Assembly: GCA_019244055.1 (NCBI GenBank)
Contig: JAFATG010000228.1
Location: forward strand, 1 to 64,000
Source of the DNA: Acidobacteriaceae bacterium
Lineage (GTDB): Bacteria > Acidobacteriota > Terriglobia > Bryobacterales > Bryobacteraceae
Length of the DNA stretch: 64,000 bases
Direction of reading: 5' to 3'
The notes beneath the pieces are model-generated. The model saw nothing but the letters and a program-made list of their open reading frames with translations, had not been told where the DNA came from and searched no databases. Shown in pieces: positions 1-9,796 of this stretch. The position numbers were made by a program, and so were the translations under genes. How positions within the stretch are numbered: the first letter of the stretch is position 1; each line of letters starts with the position of its first letter.

Positions 1-1828
1 CGCCGTCGCAATAGATGGGCTTCGATTTGAGTACCGCGGCGCTGCCGTTGCCGTCGTGGAGCGGCGATCGTTTTAGCGCAACGGGCTGTGTCCGCGAGAT
101 CATGCGCACGCGCGCGCTGACGATTTCAACTGGCCTGCTTGCATCCGAATAGCCATATTTCGAGGCGTGCTTGCGGTGAAAATTCGCTAAATAGTCTGGG
201 CACCAATCGATAGTGACTTCGTAGGCCTGACCCGCGTATCGCAAGTCGACAGATCGCATCGCGGTCGCCTGCACGCCTTCTGCATGCATCTCTCGGCTTC
301 CTGCAGCTTCCAGTTCGGCAAAGTGCTGGTGAAGAGAGTCATCGCCGGGGCGAAGCATGACAGTTCGGGAATAATCACGGATGAGATCCGAAACAAGGAT
401 GCCGTAGGCCGAGAGAGCCCCCGGAAAGTTCGGAATCAGGACGGTAGGTACCTGCAATGCGCGTGCAAGAGCGCAGGCATGAAGCGGCCCAGCGCCACCG
501 AAACTGACCAGCACGGATTGGCGCGGATCGTGACCTTGCTCGATCGAAATTTTCCGCAACGCTTTTTCCATATGAGCATTCGCCAGGCGAATAATTCCTT
601 CAGCAAGGACTTCACTGCTGGCAAGATTCCCTCTCACCTGCGCAAATCGAGTGCGCACGCGCTGTTCGTCCAGCATCATCGCTCCGACGAGGAAGTGCTC
701 CGGATCAAGACGGCCGAGGAGCAGATTTGCGTCCGTAACGGTGGGTTCGTCACCCTGTCCGTAGCAGAGCGGACCAGGATCCGCGCCCGCCGATTCCGGG
801 CCCACTTTCAACGCGCCACCACGATCGAAACTCGCGATCGAACCTCCGCCCGCGCCTACTGTGTGAATGTTCAACATCGGCACGGCTACGGGCATGCCTA
901 GCACCCGTGACTCGGTTGTGATCTCGAGTCCGGCATCGGTTCTAACAAAAGCGACGTCAGTCGAGGTTCCTCCCATGTCGAAGGTCAGAGCGCTGTTGAA
1001 GCCCGCCATCTGTGCCATGGCGAACGCGCCGACCACGCCCCCAGCGGGGCCGGAAAGAATTGTGCGCACTGGCTCTCGTGCCGCGATCCGCGCCGGAATG
1101 ATTCCTCCGGACGATTGCATGACGTGAAGTTGAGAACCGGCGCGTTCGAGCGACACGTCCAGGCGGCCTAAGTACGTCTGCATCTTCGGAGCGAGGTATG
1201 CGTTGATGAGAACGGTGGAACCGCGCTCGTACTCGCGGAACTCGGGCAGAATCTCGTGTGAAACAGATACCGGGATACCGAGCTCGCGGAGAGCCGCAGC
1301 TACTTGCCGCTCGTTGAACGGGTTTGCGAAGGCATAGAGCAGGGAAATAGCCACCGCTTCGGGACGCGCTGCCGCAACCGCTTCTTTAATCCTGGCCAGT
1401 TCGTTCGAATCCAGGGCGCAGAGAATGGTGCCATCGCACCCAGTCCGCTCGGCGACACCGAAGCAAAGATCGGGGGGCGCGAGCGGAGGTTCTTTTTGAA
1501 AGAAGAGATCGTACAGCTTGGGGCGCGTTTGCCTGCCGATTGCGATACTGTCTTCAAATCCTGCAGTGGTGACGAATGCCACACGGGCTCCTTTGCGCTC
1601 GAGCAGCGCATTGGTGCCTACGGTCGTACCATGGCGGATATCCCGCCCACCACGATTGCATCCGCCGGACGCAAAGGGGGTTGCGGGCGCGATCTGTTCG
1701 ATTCCCTGCAGGACCGCTCGTTCCGGATCTTGCGGCGTCGACGGCAGCTTCACAATCTCCGGGCGATCCCCGACGAGACACACGCAATCGGTAAAAGTTC
1801 CGCCTGTGTCCACCGCGATGCGCATCAT
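1..1828 (-). CDS. Hydantoinase A / 5-oxoprolinase family protein, 3' end outside window
   Basis: The reading frame is open from an ATG at 1828 to the left edge (609 codons), so only the C-terminus is missing. Residues 5-12 hold the phosphate-binding DTGGTFTD motif of the ASKHA fold; further on come HGTTVGTNALLERKGA and a second phosphate motif, FDMGGTSTD, preceded by PVRTILSGPAGGVVGA. These are the hallmarks of HyuA-type subunits, which carry out ATP-dependent opening of hydantoins, 5-oxoproline or related substrates, or acetone carboxylation, usually with a B subunit. The B subunit would be expected beyond the left edge. The gene is divergent from the MFS transporter at 1871 with 42 bp between them, so the two may share a control region. 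Family assignment is secure; the substrate cannot be told from the sequence. Confidence 0.9.
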   Translation of the reverse strand, partial: MMRIAVDTGGTFTDCVCLVGDRPEIVKLPSTPQDPERAVLQGIEQIAPATPFASGGCNRGGRDIRHGTTVGTNALLERKGARVAFVTTAGFEDSIAIGRQTRPKLYDLFFQKEPPLAPPDLCFGVAERTGCDGTILCALDSNELARIKEAVAAARPEAVAISLLYAFANPFNERQVAAALRELGIPVSVSHEILPEFREYERGSTVLINAYLAPKMQTYLGRLDVSLERAGSQLHVMQSSGGIIPARIAAREPVRTILSGPAGGVVGAFAMAQMAGFNSALTFDMGGTSTDVAFVRTDAGLEITTESRVLGMPVAVPMLNIHTVGAGGGSIASFDRGGALKVGPESAGADPGPLCYGQGDEPTVTDANLLLGRLDPEHFLVGAMMLDEQRVRTRFAQVRGNLASSEVLAEGIIRLANAHMEKALRKISIEQGHDPRQSVLVSFGGAGPLHACALARALQVPTVLIPNFPGALSAYGILVSDLIRDYSRTVMLRPGDDSLHQHFAELEAAGSREMHAEGVQATAMRSVDLRYAGQAYEVTIDWCPDYLANFHRKHASKYGYSDASRPVEIVSARVRMISRTQPVALKRSPLHDGNGSAAVLKSKPIYCDG

Positions 1829-1870
1829 GCAAGGTTCATGCCTATCCTAAACTCAAGGCACGATCCTTGA

Positions 1871-3130
1871 ATGAGTAATCCTGCCATCGAGGTTAGCCAG
1901 CCGTCGCCGCCACCCTTCCGATGGCGCGAGACCACCGTGGCTCAGAGGCGCACAGTTGTGGCCGCGGGCCTTGGCTGGATGCTCGATGCGTTTGATGTTC
2001 TTCTCTACTCGATTGTGTTGGCTACGCTTATGCGCCAGTTCGGCATGTCGAAGAGCACAGCCGGCCTACTGAACACGCTTACTTTGGTCGCGTCTGCGAT
2101 CGGCAGCTTCGGATTCGGTCTGCTGGCAGATCGATTCGGGCGCCGGCGTATGCTCAGCCTGAGCATTCTCACATATTCGATCTTCACGTTCGCCTGCGGT
2201 TTCTCTGGTTCGATCACGATGCTCGCGGTGTTCCGGTTCCTATTGGGCCTCGGAATGGGCGGTGAATGGAACTCGGGCGCAACATTAGTGGCTGAGACAT
2301 GGCCCAGCGCCTGGCGGGGGCGCGCACTCGGAATTGTGCAGAGTAGTTGGGCAATCGGTTATGCACTGGCAGCCGTAGTCGCCGGCGTGGTCCTAAGATA
2401 TGCGAGTTGGCGGTGGGTGTTTTTCGTCGGAGTGCTGCCTGCTGCCATCACTTTGTGGATTCAACACGGCGTTCCGGAACCGGCGGTCTGGCAAAGCCAT
2501 ATAGGCCATCGACCGAGCCGTTCGGAAAGAAAGAAATTATGGCGGGGTTGTTTCCCGAGGCTGCTTGCCCTACTGCTGATGAATACGTTCGGCATGTTTG
2601 CCTGGTGGGGCTTGTTCACCTGGATACCGGCCTATCTCGTGCTTCCCGCGGCTAGCGGCGGTCGGAACTTCAGCGCTCTAGGGTTCACGGCCTTCCTGGT
2701 TGTTCTCAATCTCTGCGGCATGCTGCCCGGGTACTTGCTGTTCGGCGTATTCGCTGATAGGTTCGGGCGCAAGCGCACGGTGATTCTCTATCTCGCGCTG
2801 GCCGCCGCTTCCGTTCCGCTATTCGCTAGCGCTCGCCGGCCCGGCCTCATTCTGCTGACAGCGGGCGTCGCGGCGTTCTTCGGGACTGGCTTCTTCACCG
2901 GCTCCGGTGTTATTGGCAGCGAGTTGTTTCCTACCGCAATTCGTGCGACCGCGCTCGGAGTTTCCTACAATGCCGCGCGAGGCCTCAGCGCGCTGGCGCC
3001 GTTCGCGATCGGAGCCATAGGTGAAACGCACGGCCTCTCTTGGGGATTCGCCGCTTGTGCTGTTGCGTTCGCTCTCGCGGCCGTCAGCGCGACTCTGCTT
3101 CCCGAAACGCGTGGGACTGAGCTCGGGTAA
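1871..3130 (+). CDS. MFS transporter, metabolite:H+ symporter type
   Basis: This is a 419-residue major facilitator superfamily protein with about 12 hydrophobic segments. The first helix contains GWMLDAFD, typical of the organic-anion and sialate/shikimate-like branches, followed by loop motif A as GLLADRFGRRR near residue 85 and its half-repeat FADRFGRKR in the second half. The central GGEWNSGATLVAETWP segment is also typical of the NanT/ShiA-like group. It probably imports a carboxylate or sugar acid by proton symport at the inner membrane. It is followed after 14 bp by an isomerase-like gene and faces hydantoinase A, so a catabolic role for all three is possible but unproven. Confidence 0.88.
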   Translation: MSNPAIEVSQPSPPPFRWRETTVAQRRTVVAAGLGWMLDAFDVLLYSIVLATLMRQFGMSKSTAGLLNTLTLVASAIGSFGFGLLADRFGRRRMLSLSILTYSIFTFACGFSGSITMLAVFRFLLGLGMGGEWNSGATLVAETWPSAWRGRALGIVQSSWAIGYALAAVVAGVVLRYASWRWVFFVGVLPAAITLWIQHGVPEPAVWQSHIGHRPSRSERKKLWRGCFPRLLALLLMNTFGMFAWWGLFTWIPAYLVLPAASGGRNFSALGFTAFLVVLNLCGMLPGYLLFGVFADRFGRKRTVILYLALAAASVPLFASARRPGLILLTAGVAAFFGTGFFTGSGVIGSELFPTAIRATALGVSYNAARGLSALAPFAIGAIGETHGLSWGFAACAVAFALAAVSATLLPETRGTELG

Positions 3131-3144
3131 TACACTGTTCAATC

Positions 3145-4185
3145 ATGACTCGACGAGAACTGGTTCGCTCTCTGGCGGCCGCCGCTACTCTGCAGGCGGG
3201 ATCCGCGCAAACGGGACAGGGGAATGCGCAGCAGGGTGAGCAAGAATCTTCGGCGCATCGTGAACCTCCCAAGGAATGGACGCCTCGACTGGGTGTGCTC
3301 GGCCGTTACACTCCTGCGAATGTCGAGTTCGCGAAAACCCAAGGATTCACGAACATGATCCTGAGCGCCGGGCCGCGCTCGACCCTCGATGCGAACTCCG
3401 TAACCGATTCACAAATACAGGACCTCAAGGGCGTCCTGCAGAAATTCGACATGCACGTGTCCGCACTGCAAATTGATGGCAACCATATCGCCTCCGACAC
3501 GGAACGCCGGAAATCTGTCAATGACGATTTTGTGAAGGCGATTGAACTGGCGGGCAAATTGAGAATTCCGTACATTGGAACGCAGTCAGGCCGGGATTCG
3601 AATATGCCTTTTCAGGATCAGGTGAACGAAATCGTTCGCGTCTATAACGAAGAGTATTTCCCTGCTTGCGAGCGCAACCACGTGCGAATTCTTTGGGAGC
3701 CGTATCCGAATGAAGCGAATTTGGCGACGAGTCCAGTCGGTTTCTCCGCCCTGTTTAAGGGATTCGGAGATTCTCCTTATGTCGGCCTGCAATTCGATCC
3801 GTCGCACGCCGTGCGCCAGTTTATGGACCCGATCGATACAGCGCGCGAATTCATACATAAGATCTACGACGTTCATCTGAAAGATACCGAGATATTGTGG
3901 CCCGTGCTCCGCGCGGGCGGTATCAACCCGGTAAATCGCGCGCGCTGGTGGCGCTACCGCATACCAGGCATGGGCTCGATCAATTGGCGTGAGTTCTTCT
4001 CTGTTTTGCAAAGCGTCGGCTATAGCGGAGCGATGAGTATCGAGCAGGAAGACCCGCTGTACGGCGCAGGGAACAATCCCGGTCCGGATTTCAGTGATGA
4101 ATTCAAAATGGGCTTTATCATGGCGAAGAAATATCTTGCGCAGTATGTGCCCGAAATTCCCCGGCCGCACAATTATTCGGATTGA
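3145..4185 (+). CDS. Sugar phosphate isomerase/epimerase-like TIM barrel, exported
   Basis: A 346-residue protein of the xylose isomerase-like / AP endonuclease 2 superfamily. The N-terminus TRRELVRSLAAAATLQAGSAQ has twin arginines, a short hydrophobic stretch and an AxA-like cleavage site, so export by the Tat pathway is likely. In the barrel, metal-ligand-like segments are visible: WEPYPNE, LQFDPSHAV and VHLKDTE, in the order expected for this fold. It follows the MFS gene by 14 bp and is probably co-transcribed. Proteins of this type are very common in Acidobacteriota and Planctomycetota and often act on sugars or inositols, but the substrate here is unknown. Confidence 0.85.
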   Translation: MTRRELVRSLAAAATLQAGSAQTGQGNAQQGEQESSAHREPPKEWTPRLGVLGRYTPANVEFAKTQGFTNMILSAGPRSTLDANSVTDSQIQDLKGVLQKFDMHVSALQIDGNHIASDTERRKSVNDDFVKAIELAGKLRIPYIGTQSGRDSNMPFQDQVNEIVRVYNEEYFPACERNHVRILWEPYPNEANLATSPVGFSALFKGFGDSPYVGLQFDPSHAVRQFMDPIDTAREFIHKIYDVHLKDTEILWPVLRAGGINPVNRARWWRYRIPGMGSINWREFFSVLQSVGYSGAMSIEQEDPLYGAGNNPGPDFSDEFKMGFIMAKKYLAQYVPEIPRPHNYSD

Positions 4186-4218
4186 CACAAGGGTGTGACG
4201 TGATTGCGATTCCGGATC

Positions 4219-4247
4219 TTTTCAACGTCCACCAAAGGGCGTATACT
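4219..4247 (+). promoter_or_regulatory. Possible sigma-70 promoter for the Oar-type receptor
   Basis: TATACT at 4242-4247 is a good -10 box, with TTTTCA at 4219-4224 as a weak -35 box 17 bp upstream. It lies about 90 bp before the receptor start. This is pattern matching only, and the -35 matches only four of six consensus positions. Confidence 0.3.
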
Positions 4248-4339
4248 TTCTGAACAGGTGGGTTGGTTATTAGGGTTCATAGGAACCATTCGGTTCCGAT
4301 GGAATTCTCAAAATTCATTTCTTTCAAGTTGAGGGATCT

Positions 4340-7300
4340 ATGCACAACGCATGGCTTGCAAGGAAGGCACGCCTCTACCTGGCGCTCGCAGTCTGTTTTG
4401 CTCTGTCAATTGTCGCCTTCGCCCAGTCGGACGTAGGTTCTATTACGGGTTTCATTCGGGATCAGAGCGGGGCTGTCATTCCGAACGCGCACGTAGTAAT
4501 CACAAATGAGGGTACGGGGCAGCAACATCCCGTCACCTCCGATGCCCAGGGACACTACACGGTCCCAAACCTTTTACCGGGTTTTTACGCATTATCCGCC
4601 GAGGCGTCCGGATTCAAGAAATTCGAGAGTACGCACAACAAGCTCAATGCGGCAACCGCTCTTTCGCTCGATGCGAGTCTGGCCGTCGGTCAGACGTCGG
4701 AAACCGTCGAGGTGTCGGCGTCCGCATCACAACTGCAGACAGAGTCCGGTATGGTACAGAAGAATGTCACAGCGCAGCAGATTCAGGCGCAGGAGTTGAA
4801 TGGCCGCAATCCGTTGTATATGGCTTCTCTCGTCCCTGGCGTCCGGAGCGGTACGAACCTGGGCGATTTCAATTTCAGCCTGACCAACGGCGGGTATTCG
4901 ATTAACGGTGCACGCTCTCAAGACACGCTGATCACCATGGATGGCGCAACCGCGGTCCGAACCCGGGCTAACGGTACGGGTATCGCGGTGCCGAACGTCG
5001 ACGCCACACAGGAAATTCAAGTGCTCACCGCGGACTATTCGGCTGAATATGGGCGCGCCGCGGGCGGACAGATTCGAATTATTACGAAGAGCGGCACCAC
5101 CGATTTTCATGGCGGGGCGTTCGAATATTTCCGCAACTCGGCGCTGAACGCAAATAGTTGGGGCCGTAACCTGAGCACGACTACAAACTTCACTTCTCCG
5201 TTCCGCTACAACGATTTCGGCTTCGATGTCGGCGGCCCGATGTGGGTTCCCGGGCTTCCCAAATCGATGCGGCAGAAGATGTTTTTCTTTGTTGGCGAGG
5301 AATGGACGCGCTATCGCTTTACCGATACCCAAACGCAAGCGGTCCCGACGGTGTTGATGCGGCAGGGAAACTTTAGCGAATTACTTGCGCCTAATCCCTG
5401 GTACAAGGGAGTCACCCAACTCTACGATCCGACGACGGCTCAAAGCGTGAAGAACGGTGTGTGCACGCCGAAACCCGGCTTTGCAGCTTGCGTGCCAATT
5501 CCGAATAACAATATCCTGGCTTACAACCCAAGTCTGCTGAGTCCCAATGGACTCGCGATCTTGAACGCTTACCCGGCTCCGACCCCAGGCTATCTGCAGG
5601 GTACTCAGAACTGGATCGCGCAGGCCGCGCATCCGATTAATCAACGCAAGGGCACGCTAAACGGCGATTTTCTTCCGACTGAGACGAACCACATTGCGTT
5701 CCGCCGGACTGATTTCTCTTACGACGAATATCAGCCGTTCGATCAAGGCTCCGGCGAAACCGGAAAGTACTTCATTCGCCCGAATCAGACGAATACACTA
5801 TCGTGGACGTATACCATCAATCCCACGACGATTAACGAGGCCATGGCGACCATCAGCTTGGATGATGTGTACATTCCCGTGAACACCTCATTGATAGGCT
5901 TCAATCGGCAGAACTTTAACCCGCCGATCACGTATCCGTATCTATTCGGCGGCAAAGATATCAATGGCAAAATACCGACCGTAAACGTGCCGAATTTTTA
6001 CGGTTTGGCCGGAGGTCCTTATCCGTCGCATTCTTCGGGTCCAATCTACGCGGTTTCCGACAGCCTGACCAAAGTCTGGGGCAATCACACCTTCAAGTTC
6101 GGTTTCAATTTCGAATACTCGGGTGAAAATGATGAGGACCAGATTAACGTCGCCACAGTGCCCGGCGGGAGCAACAACCAGAACGGCACATTCACTTTCA
6201 CGGATACCGGAACGGGCACCACGACCGGTGTCGGTCTCGCAAACCTGGCGACTGGATATGCCGACAGCTATACCGAAATAGGGCCGCGCGCATACACGAT
6301 ATGGCGAGGGCAGATGTATGAGGCGTTTGCGCAGGACTCGTGGAAAGTCAATTCGAAGTTGCACATCGACTACGGTGTTCGCGAGACAACGACGGTTCCT
6401 TATTACCCGCTGTGGGGCAATGCCGACTATTTCGATGGCAAGCTCTATAATCCGTCGCAAGCCGTCTCCGTTGACCCCAAAACGGGAAATGTGATTCTCG
6501 GCACGGGCAACCCGTATAACGGTGTGGTCATTCCAGGGTTCGGTAACTTCCCAACTTCTGCTCAGGGACGTGTGCTCGCCGCAACATCTCCGGCCTGCGC
6601 CGGCGCTTCCTGCTCGGGTTTATTCAATCCGAATCTCCCGGTTTCGTACGTGCACCACACGTATCAGTTCCAGCCGCGGTTAGGCATCGCTTACCAACTG
6701 ACTGACAAGACCGTCATTCGCGCCGGAGGCGGCCGATTTCTGACTCACATGGGCTTGCTCGACAACATCTTCCCCGGTGGCAACTCTCCGTTTCAACCAT
6801 TTGTCACGGTCACCAACGTGAGAGTAGATAATCCCACGGCAGCACTGACCACAGGCACGGCCGCGCCTCTCACGATCACTACTTTGAACCCGAACCTCAA
6901 GCCGCCGGAGTCCTGGAACTGGAACTTTACAGTAGAGCGGGAACTGTTCTGGAAAACGGTGTTGAACGTTGGTTACGTCGGACATCGGGGCCTCCACGGC
7001 TGGGATGTCTATGACATCAATCAGCCGGCCCCCGGCAGCGTACAAGCGAATCCAGGTGTCGCCACGAATGCGCTTCGTCCCTACAAAGGATTCGCGGCCA
7101 TTCAGGAAGAGGAACCCGTCGTGAACTCGACGTACAACGCTTTGCAGGTTACCTGGGGCAGGCGGTTCACGCAGGGCTCCACCTTCTCGTTTGCTTACAC
7201 GCTATCGAAGAGCTGGGATAACAGCTCGAATTATCGTGATATCGTTCCGTACACTTACAACACGAGCAACTTATGGGCGCCGTCGGAGTACGACACGCGT

Positions 7301-7879
7301 CACGTAGTGCTGATCACCTACACTTACCAACTCCCGTTCTTCAAATCGCAAAGCACGCTGGCAGGAAAGCTGCTCGGCGGCTGGTCGATCACGGGAATCG
7401 CCCAGTTTCAGACCGGTACTCCTTGCGGCATCGCCACGAATAATGATTACGCCGGGGTCGGGGAATTCGGCAGCTTCGGTTGCGCATCAAACGAAGGACA
7501 ATTCTGGGTTTTGAGCGGCACGCCGACGGTAGTTGGCGGGTTTGCAGGGCCGACCGGCACCGGGGCAAAATGGTTCACCGCGAATGCAACGGCTCCGCCG
7601 GCCGGAACCTTTAACCTCCAGCCGGGGATCCGTGATTCTGTGTACGGTCCGGGCTTCCAGAATTGGAATATCGGGCTATTTAAGACCTTCCCAGTTACGG
7701 AGAAGATGGGCTTCGAGTTCCGTGCAGAAGCGTTCGATTTCATTAACCATCCGAACTGGGCGGGCACGAACCAGACGGGGGGGCCGAATTTCAATCCGAC
7801 CGCCACTCAATTCGGAGAAGTGACCGGCAAGACATCAACCGCGCGAAACCTGCAACTCTCGCTGCGGTTCTTCTTCTAA
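4340..7879 (+). CDS. Oar-type TonB-dependent receptor-like outer membrane protein
   Basis: A 1179-residue protein. Residues 1-29 form a Sec signal peptide ending in AFAQ. Residues about 33-110 are a carboxypeptidase-regulatory / CNA-B-like beta sandwich (GSITGFIRDQSGAVIPNA ... GHYTVPNLLPG). A plug domain follows (INGARSQD ... SAEYGRAAGGQIRIITKSGT), then a long beta barrel with many aromatic repeats, ending LSLRFFF, where the terminal Phe fits a BAM insertion signal. This architecture is greatly expanded in Acidobacteriota and is usually annotated as a TonB-dependent receptor or Oar-like protein, with presumed roles in uptake of oligosaccharides or adhesion. An intrinsic terminator follows at 7903. 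Confidence 0.9.
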   Translation: MHNAWLARKARLYLALAVCFALSIVAFAQSDVGSITGFIRDQSGAVIPNAHVVITNEGTGQQHPVTSDAQGHYTVPNLLPGFYALSAEASGFKKFESTHNKLNAATALSLDASLAVGQTSETVEVSASASQLQTESGMVQKNVTAQQIQAQELNGRNPLYMASLVPGVRSGTNLGDFNFSLTNGGYSINGARSQDTLITMDGATAVRTRANGTGIAVPNVDATQEIQVLTADYSAEYGRAAGGQIRIITKSGTTDFHGGAFEYFRNSALNANSWGRNLSTTTNFTSPFRYNDFGFDVGGPMWVPGLPKSMRQKMFFFVGEEWTRYRFTDTQTQAVPTVLMRQGNFSELLAPNPWYKGVTQLYDPTTAQSVKNGVCTPKPGFAACVPIPNNNILAYNPSLLSPNGLAILNAYPAPTPGYLQGTQNWIAQAAHPINQRKGTLNGDFLPTETNHIAFRRTDFSYDEYQPFDQGSGETGKYFIRPNQTNTLSWTYTINPTTINEAMATISLDDVYIPVNTSLIGFNRQNFNPPITYPYLFGGKDINGKIPTVNVPNFYGLAGGPYPSHSSGPIYAVSDSLTKVWGNHTFKFGFNFEYSGENDEDQINVATVPGGSNNQNGTFTFTDTGTGTTTGVGLANLATGYADSYTEIGPRAYTIWRGQMYEAFAQDSWKVNSKLHIDYGVRETTTVPYYPLWGNADYFDGKLYNPSQAVSVDPKTGNVILGTGNPYNGVVIPGFGNFPTSAQGRVLAATSPACAGASCSGLFNPNLPVSYVHHTYQFQPRLGIAYQLTDKTVIRAGGGRFLTHMGLLDNIFPGGNSPFQPFVTVTNVRVDNPTAALTTGTAAPLTITTLNPNLKPPESWNWNFTVERELFWKTVLNVGYVGHRGLHGWDVYDINQPAPGSVQANPGVATNALRPYKGFAAIQEEEPVVNSTYNALQVTWGRRFTQGSTFSFAYTLSKSWDNSSNYRDIVPYTYNTSNLWAPSEYDTRHVVLITYTYQLPFFKSQSTLAGKLLGGWSITGIAQFQTGTPCGIATNNDYAGVGEFGSFGCASNEGQFWVLSGTPTVVGGFAGPTGTGAKWFTANATAPPAGTFNLQPGIRDSVYGPGFQNWNIGLFKTFPVTEKMGFEFRAEAFDFINHPNWAGTNQTGGPNFNPTATQFGEVTGKTSTARNLQLSLRFFF

Positions 7880-7902
7880 GCTTTCGGGCTAATTACTCAA
7901 GT

Positions 7903-7938
7903 CCCGCGCGGCGCGAAAGCGTTGCGCGGGTTTTTCTT
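7903..7938 (+). terminator. Intrinsic terminator of the Oar-type receptor gene
   Basis: CCCGCGC at 7903-7909 pairs with GCGCGGG at 7924-7930. Inside it, GG pairs with TT by wobble and CGC with GCG around a GAAA tetraloop, giving a 12-bp stem. The run TTTTTCTT follows directly. It lies 23 bp after the receptor stop codon and is the insertion target of the group II intron that begins right after it. Confidence 0.9.
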
Positions 7939-8360
7939 GTGTGCCGAGCATGTTCGACAGCTTGGAGGTGTAAGTCCTCTTCACAACCTGATGGAGGTGA
8001 AGTGATAGCGAAGCGCAAGGGCGTCGTCGCGAGGCGGGGTCTGAAAGAAGCGTGGAGCAAACGTACGAGCCGATGAACAAGAACCGGATCAGAGGCATAC
8101 GGTGCCGGACGAGTTGGCAAGTGACAACGAAGTCCATGTCCATCAAAGGCACTGGTTGTAAATTCGGCGGTTGCGTGCGGAAGGCGGTCGAACTTACCTC
8201 GGGAGATCTGTTGCGCGTCCTGGATACAGGACTGAGAAGCGAGCGATCGCTTCTGACCGCGCAGCCGAAGTCAGCAGAGGGCATAGTAGTCGCGAGAGTG
8301 ACGAAGGCCCGAACGGTCCCCGCAAGGGGTTAATGGAGCGGCAAGTAAGCAGCGCGACTC

Positions 8361-9755
8361 ATGAGCGACAAGCGGCAGAATAACCAGCTAGAGTTGGCCT
8401 TCGAGCAGGAGTATAGGGGTGAAGCCCCGAAGGGCCTGTCTGAAGGGACCGAATCGCTTGCGGTGAAGCGCGGGACGGAAAGCCGGGCTAACGAACAGTT
8501 AATGGAAGAAGTCTGCGAGCGGGAAAACTGCAAGCAGGCATTGGCACGAGTCAAGGCGAACAAGGGGAGTGCTGGCGTGGATGGGATGACTGTTCACGAA
8601 TTACCAGACTTTCTGAAAGAGCACTGGCCAGCGATCCGGCAACAGTTGTTGAGTGGAACTTACAAACCGCAACCGGTGAAACGGGTGGAAATCCCGAAGC
8701 CGGACGGAAATCGCTTTAGCGCAGGGGTGCGCAAGCTTGGTATCCCGACGGTGCTGGATCGATTTATCCAGCAAGCGGTGATGCAGGTTCTGCAACGCAG
8801 ATGGGACCGGACGTTTTCCGATCACAGCTACGGGTTTCGACCCGGACGCTCGGCGCATCAGGCGATAGAAGCGGCACAGCGGTATGTGACCGAAGGATAT
8901 CGCTGGGTGGTGGACCTGGATTTGGAGAAGTTCTTCGACCGGGTGAACCACGACAAGCTGATGGCGAGGATCGCGAAACGGATCAGCGATAAGCGCATGC
9001 TGAAGCTGATTCGAGCGTTTCTCGAAGCCGGAGTGATGGAAGGCGGGCTAGTGGGTCCGGTGGATGAAGGGACACCGCAGGGTGGGCCATTATCACCATT
9101 GCTGTCGAACATCGTACTCGACGAGCTGGACCAGGAGTTAGAGCAGCGCGGCCACAAGTTCGCGCGGTATGCGGACGATTGCAACATTTACGTTCGTAGC
9201 GAGCGGGCGGGTGAGCGCGTGATGGAAAGCGTCACGCAATTCATCGCGGCAAAGCTCAAGCTCAAGGTCAACAGCGAGAAGAGCGCGGTGGCTCGGCCAT
9301 GGGAACGCAAGTTTCTGGGCTTCAGCTTTACGAACGCAGGCGTACCAAAACGGCGGATCGCGCCGAAAGCGGTGGACCGGTTCAAGGAACGAGTGCGGGA
9401 CCTGACGTGCCGGACACGAGGGATAAGCGTCGAGCGGATGGCCGAACAACTGACAGGCTATCTGCGTGGCTGGATCGGCTACTTCGGTCGATGTCAAACG
9501 CCCTCGGTATTGCAGGGTCTTGAGGAGTGGATCAGACGCAGACTGCGGTCTGCGATCTGGAAGCAGTGGAAACGAGGGTCGGTGCGGTTTGCCGAATTAA
9601 CCGCCCGTGGGGTCGGCGTTGACCTTGCCGCTCAAACGGCGGGCAGTGCTCACGGTCCCTGGCGCCTGGCTTGCAGCCCGGCACTATCGTTTGCGCTGCC
9701 CAATGCTTACTTCGACTCGCTTGGGATTCCCAGGTTGATTGTATGCGGCAGCTAA
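8361..9755 (+). CDS. ltrA: Group II intron-encoded reverse transcriptase/maturase
   Basis: A 464-residue protein. The reverse transcriptase domain contains LGIPTVLDRFIQQAV, SYGFRPGRSAHQA, DLDLEKFFDRVNHD, GTPQGGPLSPLLSN (237-250) and the catalytic YADD (270-273). It is followed by a maturase/thumb region around LTGYLRGWIGYF. No HNH endonuclease domain is seen, as expected for class C proteins. A short extra stretch (residues about 117-121, NRFSA) interrupts the otherwise conserved KPDG-GVRKLGIPT segment. The protein is expected to bind the intron RNA, help it splice, and copy it during retrohoming to terminator sites. The gene lies wholly inside the intron. Confidence 0.95.
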   Translation: MSDKRQNNQLELAFEQEYRGEAPKGLSEGTESLAVKRGTESRANEQLMEEVCERENCKQALARVKANKGSAGVDGMTVHELPDFLKEHWPAIRQQLLSGTYKPQPVKRVEIPKPDGNRFSAGVRKLGIPTVLDRFIQQAVMQVLQRRWDRTFSDHSYGFRPGRSAHQAIEAAQRYVTEGYRWVVDLDLEKFFDRVNHDKLMARIAKRISDKRMLKLIRAFLEAGVMEGGLVGPVDEGTPQGGPLSPLLSNIVLDELDQELEQRGHKFARYADDCNIYVRSERAGERVMESVTQFIAAKLKLKVNSEKSAVARPWERKFLGFSFTNAGVPKRRIAPKAVDRFKERVRDLTCRTRGISVERMAEQLTGYLRGWIGYFGRCQTPSVLQGLEEWIRRRLRSAIWKQWKRGSVRFAELTARGVGVDLAAQTAGSAHGPWRLACSPALSFALPNAYFDSLGIPRLIVCGS

Positions 9756-9764
9756 ACCCACCGA

Positions 9765-9796
9765 ACCGCCGTATACGGACCCGTACGTACGGTGGT
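9765..9796 (+). ncRNA. Group II intron domain V hairpin
   Basis: ACCGCCGTA at 9765-9773 pairs perfectly (one G-U wobble) with TACGGTGGT at 9788-9796. A second short helix, TACG with CGTA, sits above a two-base CG bulge. The CGC at the third to fifth positions with its wobble pair fits the catalytic triad, in the CGC form found in class C introns. Confidence 0.85.

Noticed and set aside
284-1870. Plus-strand frames of 86-205 residues across the first 1.9 kb
   Set aside because: They are shadows of the hydantoinase A gene on the other strand, which has the conserved motifs.
8052-8383. Two short plus-strand frames before the reverse transcriptase
   Set aside because: They lie in the structured ribozyme part of the intron and resemble no protein.
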